From an uncultured bacterium (GTDB lineage Bacteria; Planctomycetota; Phycisphaerae; Phycisphaerales; SM1A02), in contig CAIKXA010000033.1 of NCBI GenBank assembly GCA_903831295.1, forward strand, positions 1 to 39,556: a stretch of 39,556 nt of DNA. The letters are read 5' to 3'. Position numbers and translations under genes: made by a program. Shown in pieces: positions 17,778 through 25,221 of the stretch. Numbering within the stretch: the stretch's first letter is position 1; each line of letters begins with the position of its first letter. The notes below the pieces were generated by a model that searched no databases, was not told where the DNA came from, and saw nothing but the letters and a program-made list of their open reading frames with translations.

Positions 17778-18638
17778 TCATTGGACTTTTGCGTGGGCAT
17801 CCGGATTATTCAAGTCGCCATCTCGCGCCACGCGAAACCCAACGGTGCCTTCACGCGAGGTTGGTTCGCTCACGCATCGACCAGTGTTGCGACAACATGT
17901 TGCGCAGTTAAACCAACTTCCGCCGCGCATGGGTTGAGTGCCGCCAACTTGTGATTCTGGATTCCAACACCACTCCCACACATTGCCAGCCATGTCGTAA
18001 AAGCCCCAAGCGTTTGGAAGTTTGGTTGCGACAGGCTTGCTCTCGCCGCTTGACTCCGCTTTCCACCACGCGAATTTTCCCACAAGTGATTCATCGTCGC
18101 CGTGGCTCCAACCCGCGGTTGACCCAGCGCGCGCCGCGTATTCCCATTGGGCTTCCGTTGGCAATCTATATCCAGCGCCACCAACATCTTTCACCATGGC
18201 GAATGTGATCGCGCCGTCCGCGCCGCGCGTGACGCGCTCCAATGTGTAGCGCGGCGGAAAATTTTCCATTTTTGAAAGCGCGTTGCAGTATTCAATGGCG
18301 TCATAGAAACACACATTCTCCACGGGCAAATTGCCGACGTTGTCGCCTTTCACATGCAGCGAAGGATTGCGTCCAAGCGCGGCGGCGAATTGCTCCTGCG
18401 TGATTTCTGTGCGCGCAAGCAGAAATGGTTTTTCAAATACAACCTTCACGCTTGGCCGCACCGTTGTGCCGTCGGCTTCAAATTGTTGCGTGCCCAAATC
18501 CAACGGACTCATCATGTAAGACCCGGTGGGCACCTTGATCATTTCTATTTTGATTTGCGCATGGGCCGCCGCCTTTATCAACAGCGCTAAGAACGCCAAC
18601 GCGAACATGCTCCACAGAAGTGATTGTTTATTTTCCAT
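17778..18638 (-). CDS. SUMF1/formylglycine-generating-enzyme domain protein, exported
   Basis: The start at 18638 gives a 286-residue protein with a secretion signal (LLWSMFALAFLALLIKAAAHA). The rest is a SUMF1 (FGE-sulfatase) fold: IKVPTGSYMMSP, PVENVCFYDAIEYCNALS, YRLPTEAQWEYAARAG, WGFYDMAGNVWEWC and RGGSWFNCATCCRN, closing with GTVGFRVARD. Family members include enzymes that make formylglycine in sulfatases, and many non-enzymatic relatives. Cysteines cluster after RGGSW, but their spacing does not align exactly with the two catalytic cysteines of known FGE, so activity cannot be assumed. The start lies 11 bases inside the upstream anti-sigma-like gene, suggesting translational coupling. 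Confidence 0.9.
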   Translation of the reverse strand: MENKQSLLWSMFALAFLALLIKAAAHAQIKIEMIKVPTGSYMMSPLDLGTQQFEADGTTVRPSVKVVFEKPFLLARTEITQEQFAAALGRNPSLHVKGDNVGNLPVENVCFYDAIEYCNALSKMENFPPRYTLERVTRGADGAITFAMVKDVGGAGYRLPTEAQWEYAARAGSTAGWSHGDDESLVGKFAWWKAESSGESKPVATKLPNAWGFYDMAGNVWEWCWNPESQVGGTQPMRGGSWFNCATCCRNTGRCVSEPTSREGTVGFRVARDGDLNNPDAHAKVQ

Positions 18639-19809
18639 TGATGGAAAGTTGTTTCTCTGGAGTGAACCATGCGGCGTCGAAAGTGATTGGAGGCTCCACA
18701 ATTAAAGTCATTTTGCTTGGAGGACCCATGGGCACGCTTGGCTTTGGACCTTTCGCTTGAGCGCCGTCTTTACTGCCAGGACCGCGCGGACCATCTCGCA
18801 TCCCGCCTTCACCATCCATGCGTCGCGGAGGACGACCTTCACCATCCATTCGTCGCGGCGGACGACCTTCGCCATTCATTGGGCCATCGCGCATCGGTCC
18901 AGCCTTTTCGCCGCCACCAACTCCATGCGGCGGTTGCGGATTCTCAGGCCACGACATTTCAATGTACGTTGCAAGACCTGTCGCTTGATTGATGCGCACA
19001 TCGATCTTGTTGGGCTCCTGTGGTTTGTTCTTCACACGCGTGGCAATTAAATGATCGCCCGCCTTTGATGGCGTATTTTCCATTTGCGTGTCGCCGCGGC
19101 TCCACTTCCATTCATCATTCAAACCTTGGCTCACCGCCTCCGCCATGTCCACAAGCAAACCACCGCGCGGCGATTGAACCCATGTGGGCCACGGCATGTC
19201 GCTGGGTAAATCGCGCAACTTTCCCTCGCGATCAATCATCCAGTAGCGCTCACCATCGCGGCCGCGCACTTCAATTGTTCCATCTGGTTGACGAATCGTC
19301 ATCACCAAATGCTTGGCGTCGCGAATATCAAGCGAGCCAATAAAATCCGGACCTTCTGGGCGATCCTTTGGTGGAATAAGTTGGAAAATCACGCGGCGAT
19401 CGCGGGTTTTTTGCTCCGCGGTCACCACGTTCTTGGCTTGCGCGCTGGCCTCGACTTCGCGTGGACCAATGATGAACATAAGCGCGATCACGGCTGCGGT
19501 GGCTATCAGTGCTCCACTTTGTCGAACAAATTTCATCCAGTCGCGCGCGGCAAATGTGCGCGGCTCTGCGATTGCGTTCATAAGGCGCGCAATGCGACGC
19601 TCGCGCTCAAGCGGCGTTTGAAAATGTGTCTGCAGTAATCCATCCACGAACATGTGCGCGCCATTTTTCTCAAGTTCGCTGTCCGTGCCTTCACCGACAG
19701 ATTGAGAATTGTTCATCGCATGGTTTTGCATGTTGTTGGGTTCGCTGCCTTGCGTATTGTCGTTGTCGTTCATGTTGTCGTTCATAGATTCCATATTATT
19801 TGTGTTCAT
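18628..19809 (-). CDS. Membrane anti-sigma-factor-like protein
   Basis: This 393-residue protein starts at ATG 19809, which has AAAGGA eight bases upstream and overlaps the sigma-factor stop codon (ATGA). It has an Asn/Met-rich N-terminus (NDNMNDNDN), a cytoplasmic region with HFQTPLERERRIARLMNAI, one transmembrane helix (GALIATAAVIALMFIIG) and a long exported part. The exported part resembles outer-membrane-lipoprotein-like sensor domains (WMIDREGKLRDLP) and ends in a Gly/Arg/Pro-rich stretch with a repeated RPPRRMDGEG. No zinc-finger anti-sigma motif is visible. The role as the cognate anti-sigma factor is inferred from the overlap with the ECF gene and the topology. Confidence 0.75.
   Translation of the reverse strand: MNTNNMESMNDNMNDNDNTQGSEPNNMQNHAMNNSQSVGEGTDSELEKNGAHMFVDGLLQTHFQTPLERERRIARLMNAIAEPRTFAARDWMKFVRQSGALIATAAVIALMFIIGPREVEASAQAKNVVTAEQKTRDRRVIFQLIPPKDRPEGPDFIGSLDIRDAKHLVMTIRQPDGTIEVRGRDGERYWMIDREGKLRDLPSDMPWPTWVQSPRGGLLVDMAEAVSQGLNDEWKWSRGDTQMENTPSKAGDHLIATRVKNKPQEPNKIDVRINQATGLATYIEMSWPENPQPPHGVGGGEKAGPMRDGPMNGEGRPPRRMDGEGRPPRRMDGEGGMRDGPRGPGSKDGAQAKGPKPSVPMGPPSKMTLIVEPPITFDAAWFTPEKQLSINGK
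18806..18880. repeat. 30-bp tandem repeat inside the anti-sigma-like gene
   Basis: Two near-identical 30-bp units (18806-18835, 18836-18865) and half a third unit encode RPPRRMDGEG repeats. The period is a multiple of three, so copy-number change would keep the frame. Confidence 0.85.
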
Positions 19810-20327
19810 GCGAGTAATCCTTTGCGCGCCAAACATTCCGCAATCATGGCGCGCCCGCGTTGCAATCTTTTCTTCACCGCTTCGGTTGTGCTAGAAACTT
19901 GCTCAGCAATCCGATCCACGGACAAGCCGCCTCGATACGTTAAATCAATTGTCTCCGCGTATGGACCAGACAACGCGGCGATGCATTGCTCCAGTATTTC
20001 CATGCGCTCACGAAACTCGGTGCCCTCCACGCCATCAAAGCGAGCCGCCTGCGTGGCGATGACATTCAATACTTCGTCATCCACCGTGCGCAAATTCTTG
20101 CGGAACATTTCGTACGCGGTATTGCGGGCAATGCCGCGCAACCACGCGCCGAAAGGCCGCGCGCGGTCATAGCCTTCAAGGCCTTTCCAAGCGCGCAACA
20201 ATGTTTCCTGAAATACATCCTCGGCAGCGGAGCGATTGCGACACACCGCGGATGCGAATGCCATCAAGCGATCCGAATGCTCGCGCACCAAAATTTCAAA
20301 TACTTGCTTGGCCTTGGGTTCATGCAT
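19806..20327 (-). CDS. RNA polymerase ECF-type sigma factor
   Basis: This 173-residue sigma factor has region 2 (SAAEDVFQETLLRAWKGL, with the DVFQETLLRAW form typical of ECF sigmas, and FGAWLRGIARN) and a region 4 helix-turn-helix (LSVDRIAEQVSSTTEAVKKR). There is no region 1 or 3. The start at 20327 is six bases after the YHYH stop; a GGGAG within the end of that gene is a distant ribosome site. Its stop overlaps the start of the membrane anti-sigma-like gene. The arrangement YHYH protein, sigma, anti-sigma and SUMF1 suggests one operon, perhaps autoregulated. Confidence 0.93.
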   Translation of the reverse strand: MHEPKAKQVFEILVREHSDRLMAFASAVCRNRSAAEDVFQETLLRAWKGLEGYDRARPFGAWLRGIARNTAYEMFRKNLRTVDDEVLNVIATQAARFDGVEGTEFRERMEILEQCIAALSGPYAETIDLTYRGGLSVDRIAEQVSSTTEAVKKRLQRGRAMIAECLARKGLLA

Positions 20328-20333
20328 GATGGT

Positions 20334-21512
20334 TCAAAGAGCTCCCAACATAACTCCAAGATCTTCCGAATCCACAATGCCATTTCCACTGAAATCGCCC
20401 GGCCCGTATGTTCCAAATTGGGTTAGAAAACGCCCAAGATCCGCGCTGTCCACGGTTCCAGAGTTGTCCATGTCGACGGGATTGTAATTGGTCACGCCCG
20501 TGGGCACGGTGACTTTGCCCATGGCATTGCTGGTGTCAACCACACCGTGATATGAAGGACCAACAATGTATGGATACGCCGGCGAACCTGGCGCGGTGAT
20601 GGTGACAAAGTACGCGTAGGTTCCATTTGGATATTCGGGCGTGACGCAAAAGCGAACATTGTTCAGATCAAGGTCGGCGTTGGTGGCGCTGTAGGCGTAA
20701 TCCTCGGCGAAGTATCCAAGTGGATACGTGGCGGAAACGGCTGGACCGTAATTAATAGAAGCGAGAGCAGTTCCATTTGGAAGCGTGGTACGCGTGGTCA
20801 TGGTGCGAAGCGAATATCCACTGCGCATTTTCTTTATGCCGCCGCTGCCATCGGTGTTGACGTAGCCATATGGACCGTAAATTGGAAAGCTGTCAAACGC
20901 GTAGCCAACAATGGGTGAATGAACTTGGTTGGATTCGCTATATAAACACGCCGCATTTTGGTGATTGTGATATTGATTGTTGGGCGATGGATGTCCGCCG
21001 CAAGCATCAAATGAAGGACCCTCCACGCGGATGGCGTCGTTGTGCCAAATGTTTTTATTGTTGTAACTGCGGCCGTCGGAATAATTGTAAATACCAACGC
21101 CGTTGACCCAGATGCCAATGTTGCCCAAACCCGTGGGCGTCTTGGTGCCGGTCTTCACAACGGGTGTGCGCAAAAAGCGAAACGAAAAATTCTGATTGGT
21201 GACGGTGTTGGGACTGCCCATCCACGGACCAATTGGATATGAAGGAACCGAACTGCTGTTGACATAGACATACGTGGAGCTGTAACGAACTTGTTGCACA
21301 TCGGCGGTGAGATTGTTAAAGCCGACCGCGCCAGTGAGATTGACGCGCCACGCGGAAATGACCGGGTCATTTACTTGAGCATGTGTTGGCTCGCAAATGA
21401 AAGTAGCGGCGATGGCGGCAGCTGCGATGAATGCACCGGCAGCGTGGACGCTGTTCACAATGAGCGAGGCGTTGAAAATAGATTGGGCAGATCTATATAT
21501 AGAGGAAGTCAT
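20334..21512 (-). CDS. Secreted YHYH-domain protein with dockerin-like tail
   Basis: The 392-residue product has an N-terminal hydrophobic signal (AAGAFIAAAAIAATFICEPTHAQ). It contains a YHYH domain recognisable by GGHPSPNNQYHNHQ and HSPIVGYAFDSFPIYGPYGY. YHYH proteins are secreted and uncharacterised; the histidines suggest metal binding. The C-terminus holds two dockerin-like calcium-loop repeats (MDNSGTVDSADLGRFLTQFG and SGNGIVDSEDLG). The ATG at 21512 has an AGG five bases upstream. A GTG at 21458 would place the TATAGA-containing 14-mer (21490-21503) upstream, with the same geometry as at the peptidase gene, so the start is open. It heads the sigma-factor operon. Confidence 0.88.
   Translation of the reverse strand: MTSSIYRSAQSIFNASLIVNSVHAAGAFIAAAAIAATFICEPTHAQVNDPVISAWRVNLTGAVGFNNLTADVQQVRYSSTYVYVNSSSVPSYPIGPWMGSPNTVTNQNFSFRFLRTPVVKTGTKTPTGLGNIGIWVNGVGIYNYSDGRSYNNKNIWHNDAIRVEGPSFDACGGHPSPNNQYHNHQNAACLYSESNQVHSPIVGYAFDSFPIYGPYGYVNTDGSGGIKKMRSGYSLRTMTTRTTLPNGTALASINYGPAVSATYPLGYFAEDYAYSATNADLDLNNVRFCVTPEYPNGTYAYFVTITAPGSPAYPYIVGPSYHGVVDTSNAMGKVTVPTGVTNYNPVDMDNSGTVDSADLGRFLTQFGTYGPGDFSGNGIVDSEDLGVMLGAL
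21490..21503 (-). promoter_or_regulatory. 14-mer shared with the secreted peptidase gene, candidate -10 region or operator
   Basis: GATCTATATATAGA matches 13 of 14 bases of the element at 12342-12355. It overlaps codons 4-8 if the YHYH gene starts at 21512, or lies 32 bases upstream if it starts at the GTG at 21458. It includes a TATAGA box and is self-complementary over 12 bases. Confidence 0.35.
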
Positions 21513-21946
21513 GTGAACCTAGTTGTGCGGGTACTGTGACATGGGACAGGGTTTTTGCGAAAGAAAGCCTATATTTTTGCAAAAAAAGCTGCGCTATGGA
21601 GCGAAGGCTGTTGGCCACAAACCCCCGCGCTCCATGATGGGTATGCATAGGAGCTGCGAAGAATTCCGCCATGACAAAGAAACACTCCATGGCGAACACC
21701 TGAATAGCAATTTGAATCAATGGTGCAAACATTATGGACTTCGGATCGCGGTACGCCCATATCGGATCGGGTGCGTTGGGAAAAACTTACAGACGCGTGG
21801 GGCACTACAACCAGCATCATCATGGCGGCGCGAATGAAATCCAAACCGTGGCAATGCTCTGACGCACCCGATTGATTTCGATTGAAGATGTCGGAGATGC
21901 GATCAGAAAATCGCTGATGAAGTTATGAGTTACGATTCATCCAGCA
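21513..21946. other. Gene-poor spacer between YHYH and MFS genes
   Basis: No convincing gene was found in these 434 bases. Short open frames exist on both strands but lack recognisable motifs or ribosome sites. A plus-strand stretch from 21734 could encode about 42 residues ending HHHGGANEIQTVAML, faintly like the histidine/GGAN end of planctomycete pilin-like proteins, so a decayed gene is possible. A 5-bp hairpin lies at 21898-21913 before the MFS gene. Confidence 0.5.
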
Positions 21947-23194
21947 ATGCCCGAGAATAATCACGACGCCACTCACCCGTTGCTACCCTCTAAAAAAATT
22001 GGCTTGCTTGCATTTGGCGCCATGTTGTTACTTTATTTTTATCAACAGACAATTGAAAATTCATACGCGCCACTGCGGCCAGAAATTGCGCAAGACCTTG
22101 GTCTGAGCACGTTGCAAACCGCGTTTATTTCCACGGCATTTCTCATTGCGTTTGCGGTGGTGCAAATTCCTGCGGGACTATTGATTGATCGCTTTGGCAC
22201 AGCGCGGTTGCTGCCCGTGGTGGCAATGACCACCGGTTTTGCGGCGGCGTTATTAAGCAAGTGCGATGGCTTCACTGGCGCCATCATGGGCCGAGCGTTA
22301 TTGGGCGCGGGCGCGGCATTTGCATGCCCCGCCGTTGCCGCAATCACGCGTCGCGCAATGCCGCTGCATTTGTTCGCGCTGTTCATGGGCATTGCCGACA
22401 TGGTGATTGGTTTGGGCGGAGTGGCTGGAGTGTGGGGCGGAAATGAATTGCAGGCCGCAACCAACTGGCGTGTGGCGCTTAAAATTGTTGCCATTGTCGC
22501 GGTGCCACTGGCGCTGCTTTTATACCTATATGTGCCAAACAAATGGTTTGGCGCAACAACACACAAGAAAGCTGAAGGACATAAAAAACTTTCCATCATT
22601 GCCACCATGAAGGACTTGTTCGCGCGCGCCGATGTGCGCGTGGCGTGCCTGATTTACGCCGGCTGTTGCGGAACCATGTGTGGCTTTGGCGGAATGTGGA
22701 ACATGCAACTAGCGGAGTCGTGGGCGTGGAAGGAGTCAGAAGCGGTGTTCATTGCGTCAAGTTTCTTTGTGGGCATTGCCATTGGTTCGCCCTTAACTGG
22801 TTGGTTTGGCGGCAAATTTGGCTCGCGCGGCACACTGCTTGCAAGCATGTCGATCACGCTGCCGGCGTTTATATTTTGGCTATTGGTGCCAACAGATTGG
22901 CCGCTGTGGTTTGATGCAATGAATGTTGGCTTGATTGGCGCGGGATTGTCTGCAATGGCTCTGGCATTTGAAATTGCGGGCAGGTCGTTACCGCCAGAGC
23001 GCGTTGCGTCGGCGATTGCGCTGGTGAATTTAGCGGGCATTTCCGCGGGCGCGTTGCTAGAAATTATTCCAGGCTTGATTGCAAACTTTGTCAACGCATC
23101 ACCCCTTCATGAAATGCAACTAGCGAACGGCGTGTTTGTGCTCATGCTTGCTTTCACTGTTTGGGCCACATTGAAAGTCCGGCCAGCAAGCTAA
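21947..23194 (+). CDS. Major facilitator superfamily transporter
   Basis: This 415-residue membrane protein has about twelve hydrophobic segments. The loop between helices 2 and 3 carries an MFS-type signature (PAGLLIDRFGTARLLP), and GRALLGAGAAFACPAVAA corresponds to the helix 4 region. The second half begins near FARADVRVACLIYAGCCGTM. The substrate cannot be told from the sequence. The start at 21947 has no clear Shine-Dalgarno site. The stop is 71 bases before the uracil-DNA glycosylase gene. Confidence 0.9.
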   Translation: MPENNHDATHPLLPSKKIGLLAFGAMLLLYFYQQTIENSYAPLRPEIAQDLGLSTLQTAFISTAFLIAFAVVQIPAGLLIDRFGTARLLPVVAMTTGFAAALLSKCDGFTGAIMGRALLGAGAAFACPAVAAITRRAMPLHLFALFMGIADMVIGLGGVAGVWGGNELQAATNWRVALKIVAIVAVPLALLLYLYVPNKWFGATTHKKAEGHKKLSIIATMKDLFARADVRVACLIYAGCCGTMCGFGGMWNMQLAESWAWKESEAVFIASSFFVGIAIGSPLTGWFGGKFGSRGTLLASMSITLPAFIFWLLVPTDWPLWFDAMNVGLIGAGLSAMALAFEIAGRSLPPERVASAIALVNLAGISAGALLEIIPGLIANFVNASPLHEMQLANGVFVLMLAFTVWATLKVRPAS

Positions 23195-23265
23195 GTGGGA
23201 CACTACATGTGGGCGCGCGCGATTTTGCGGATTCACCACCAATCCCGCGCCCGTACTATTTATAT

Positions 23266-24033
23266 ATGGCGCAAACAATCGCACTTCTTGAACGCGCGGC
23301 CGCGACATTGCGTGACCGCTGCGCCGGCGTTCACTTTGGCGCGCCCGTTGCGTTTATATACAACCCGCTTGACTACGCGTGGCAAGCGCACCGCGCGTAC
23401 TTGCGCATGGCGCAACCAGCGCCGCGCGTGTTGTTTGTGGGAATGAACCCCGGTCCATTTGGCATGGCGCAGACCGGCGTTCCATTTGGCGAAGTTGCGG
23501 CGGTGAAAGATTTTCTTGGCATTGATGCGCGCGTTGCGAGAATTACGGCGCCGGCGCACATGCATGCAAAACGGCCGGTTCTTGGATTTGCGTGCCAGCG
23601 AAGTGAAGTAAGCGGCGCGCGTGTGTGGAGTTGGGCGCGCGAACGCTTTGGCACGCGCGCGAAATTTTTTCAACACGCGTTCATGTGGAATTGGTGTCCG
23701 CTGGCATTCATGTCTGTGTCTGGCGCAAACCTAACGCCCGACAAATTGCCGCGCGGCGGTCGCAATGCAAAAATGGCGCGCGAACTTTCCGCCGCGTGCG
23801 ATGAGGCACTGGCCGCGGCGATTACCGCGCTGCAGCCCGCGCACGTTGTTGGCTTTGGCGCGTTCGCCGCCAAGCGGGCGCAACTTGTGATTGATGGAAT
23901 GCGTGCGGCGGTTGAAGCGGATGCGCTTCCAAATGTTCTGCAAGTGTTGCACCCAAGTCCGGCAAGTCCCGCCGCCAATCGCGGATGGGCGCCGCAAATT
24001 GACCGCGCATTGGCGCATCTGTGGACACGCTGA
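23266..24033 (+). CDS. Uracil-DNA glycosylase family protein, SMUG1-like
   Basis: This 255-residue base-excision-repair enzyme has motif A as GMNPGPFGMAQTGVPFGEV and motif B as HPSPASPAANRGW, the arrangement of SMUG1-type single-strand-selective uracil glycosylases. Also present are RSEVSGARVWSWARERFG, FMWNWCPLAFMS and the helical VVGFGAFAAKRAQ. It would remove uracil and possibly oxidised pyrimidines from DNA. The start at 23266 (MAQTIALLERAAA) is preferred to an ATG at 23161 that overlaps the MFS gene. Upstream is TATTTATAT rather than a ribosome site, so the transcript may be short-leadered. Confidence 0.92.
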   Translation: MAQTIALLERAAATLRDRCAGVHFGAPVAFIYNPLDYAWQAHRAYLRMAQPAPRVLFVGMNPGPFGMAQTGVPFGEVAAVKDFLGIDARVARITAPAHMHAKRPVLGFACQRSEVSGARVWSWARERFGTRAKFFQHAFMWNWCPLAFMSVSGANLTPDKLPRGGRNAKMARELSAACDEALAAAITALQPAHVVGFGAFAAKRAQLVIDGMRAAVEADALPNVLQVLHPSPASPAANRGWAPQIDRALAHLWTR

Positions 24034-24062
24034 GCACACTTATAGTGTCACATACAACACAG

Positions 24063-24425
24063 TCAATGCTTGGCCTGCGCCGCCATCATTGCCTTGCGCT
24101 GCTTTGTGAAGTGCCACCAAGGACAGGGTTTCTTGCCGTGCGCTTGCGAAATGACCGACATGAAAACATCGATCACGCATGGGTCGTGCAAACCACCCGT
24201 GAGACGACCAAGTTTGCGCCACAGCACAAATGCGTCGCTTGGTTGCAACTTTGCAAGTTGCGCCACGCGATGTATGCCAAGCAATTTTAAATCACCCAGC
24301 GTGGCTGGTCCGACATTTGCCATGTCTGACAATTTGAGAGGCCGCGTGGTTGACGCCGCCCCTACGGATACACGCGCGCGCCGCCGCGTTGCTAAACCTT
24401 GTGTGGATTTTTTTGTGCCGGCCAT
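24063..24425 (-). CDS. Helix-hairpin-helix protein, Cdd1/mitomycin-resistance-like
   Basis: This 120-residue basic protein has a helix-hairpin-helix core (LSDMANVGPATLGDLKLLGI, then HRVAQLAKLQPSDAF) and the family's C-terminal HDPCVIDVFMSV and PWWHFTKQR. It belongs to the small 'pathogenicity locus'/Cdd1 family. Those proteins probably bind DNA through the HhH; their precise role is unknown. It converges on the uracil-DNA glycosylase gene with a 29-base gap and follows the nicotinamidase gene by 55 bases on the same strand. Confidence 0.88.
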   Translation of the reverse strand: MAGTKKSTQGLATRRRARVSVGAASTTRPLKLSDMANVGPATLGDLKLLGIHRVAQLAKLQPSDAFVLWRKLGRLTGGLHDPCVIDVFMSVISQAHGKKPCPWWHFTKQRKAMMAAQAKH

Positions 24426-24480
24426 ACCGCAAGCATAAACACAAGGCGCACATTTATTTCAATGCGTAACTAATCGCGCA

Positions 24481-25122
24481 CTACAGACGACTTACGCCGA
24501 CCTTGTCCATGCGCTCACACGCGCGCTCCAACGACCCGTTCATATCAATCGCCCTGCACGCCGCTTGCAACATGATGGTTTGGTAGCCAAGTTTCCGCGC
24601 GTCGATAGCGGTAAACGCCACGCAATAATCCGTGGCCAGACCCACAAGAAACAATGAAGTCAATGCGCGTTGCTGCAAATACGCGTGCAACCCAGTCTGT
24701 GTGATTTTGTCATTCTCTAAAAACGCCGAGTATGAATCCAAGTATTTGTGCGTGCCCTTGCGCACCACAAATTCACATCGCGCGCGATCAAGTTGGCCAT
24801 CAAACTCGGCGCCATGCGTGTTGGCCACGCAATGATCGGGCCACAACATTTGCGCGCCGCTTTGTGTTTCTATTATTTCATAAAGCTTTTTGCCGGGGTG
24901 GCTTGACGCAAACGATATATGCCCGGGGCAATGCCAGTCCTGAGTGCAAATAACGTGCGCAAAGTGCGGAGAGAATTGATTGATAAGTGGAACGATCGCG
25001 TTGGCGTGTGGCACCGCAAGCGCGCCGCCAGCGCAAAAATCGTTTTGAACATCAACGATCAACAACACCTGGCGCTGCTCGCGCGTTGTGCCGGCAAGTA
25101 ATTTTTCGGCGCTATCAATCAT
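24481..25122 (-). CDS. pncA: Nicotinamidase (PncA-like)
   Basis: This 213-residue isochorismatase-fold hydrolase converts nicotinamide to nicotinic acid in NAD salvage. The catalytic Asp is in LLIVDVQNDFCAGGALAV, the metal-binding Asp/His cluster in TQDWHCPGH, the Lys in VRKGTHKYLDSYSAF and the nucleophilic Cys in GLATDYCVAFTAIDA. Length and motif order fit PncA. It is divergent from the binding-protein gene at 25222 and probably co-transcribed with the HhH gene downstream. Confidence 0.95.
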   Translation of the reverse strand: MIDSAEKLLAGTTREQRQVLLIVDVQNDFCAGGALAVPHANAIVPLINQFSPHFAHVICTQDWHCPGHISFASSHPGKKLYEIIETQSGAQMLWPDHCVANTHGAEFDGQLDRARCEFVVRKGTHKYLDSYSAFLENDKITQTGLHAYLQQRALTSLFLVGLATDYCVAFTAIDARKLGYQTIMLQAACRAIDMNGSLERACERMDKVGVSRL

Positions 25123-25221
25123 GCGAACATGATCATAGGTTGCTCAATTTGAAGTGAGCCGTGCAATGAGCACGCCAGCCGCGAAACCAATAACATTTTG
25201 TCGTTATTATGCATTTAGAAA

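Noticed and set aside
24036-24048. Palindrome ACACTTATAGTGT between the convergent glycosylase and HhH genes
   Set aside because: The arms are only five bases and no T-tract follows on either strand, so it is not supported as a terminator; a chance palindrome is likely.
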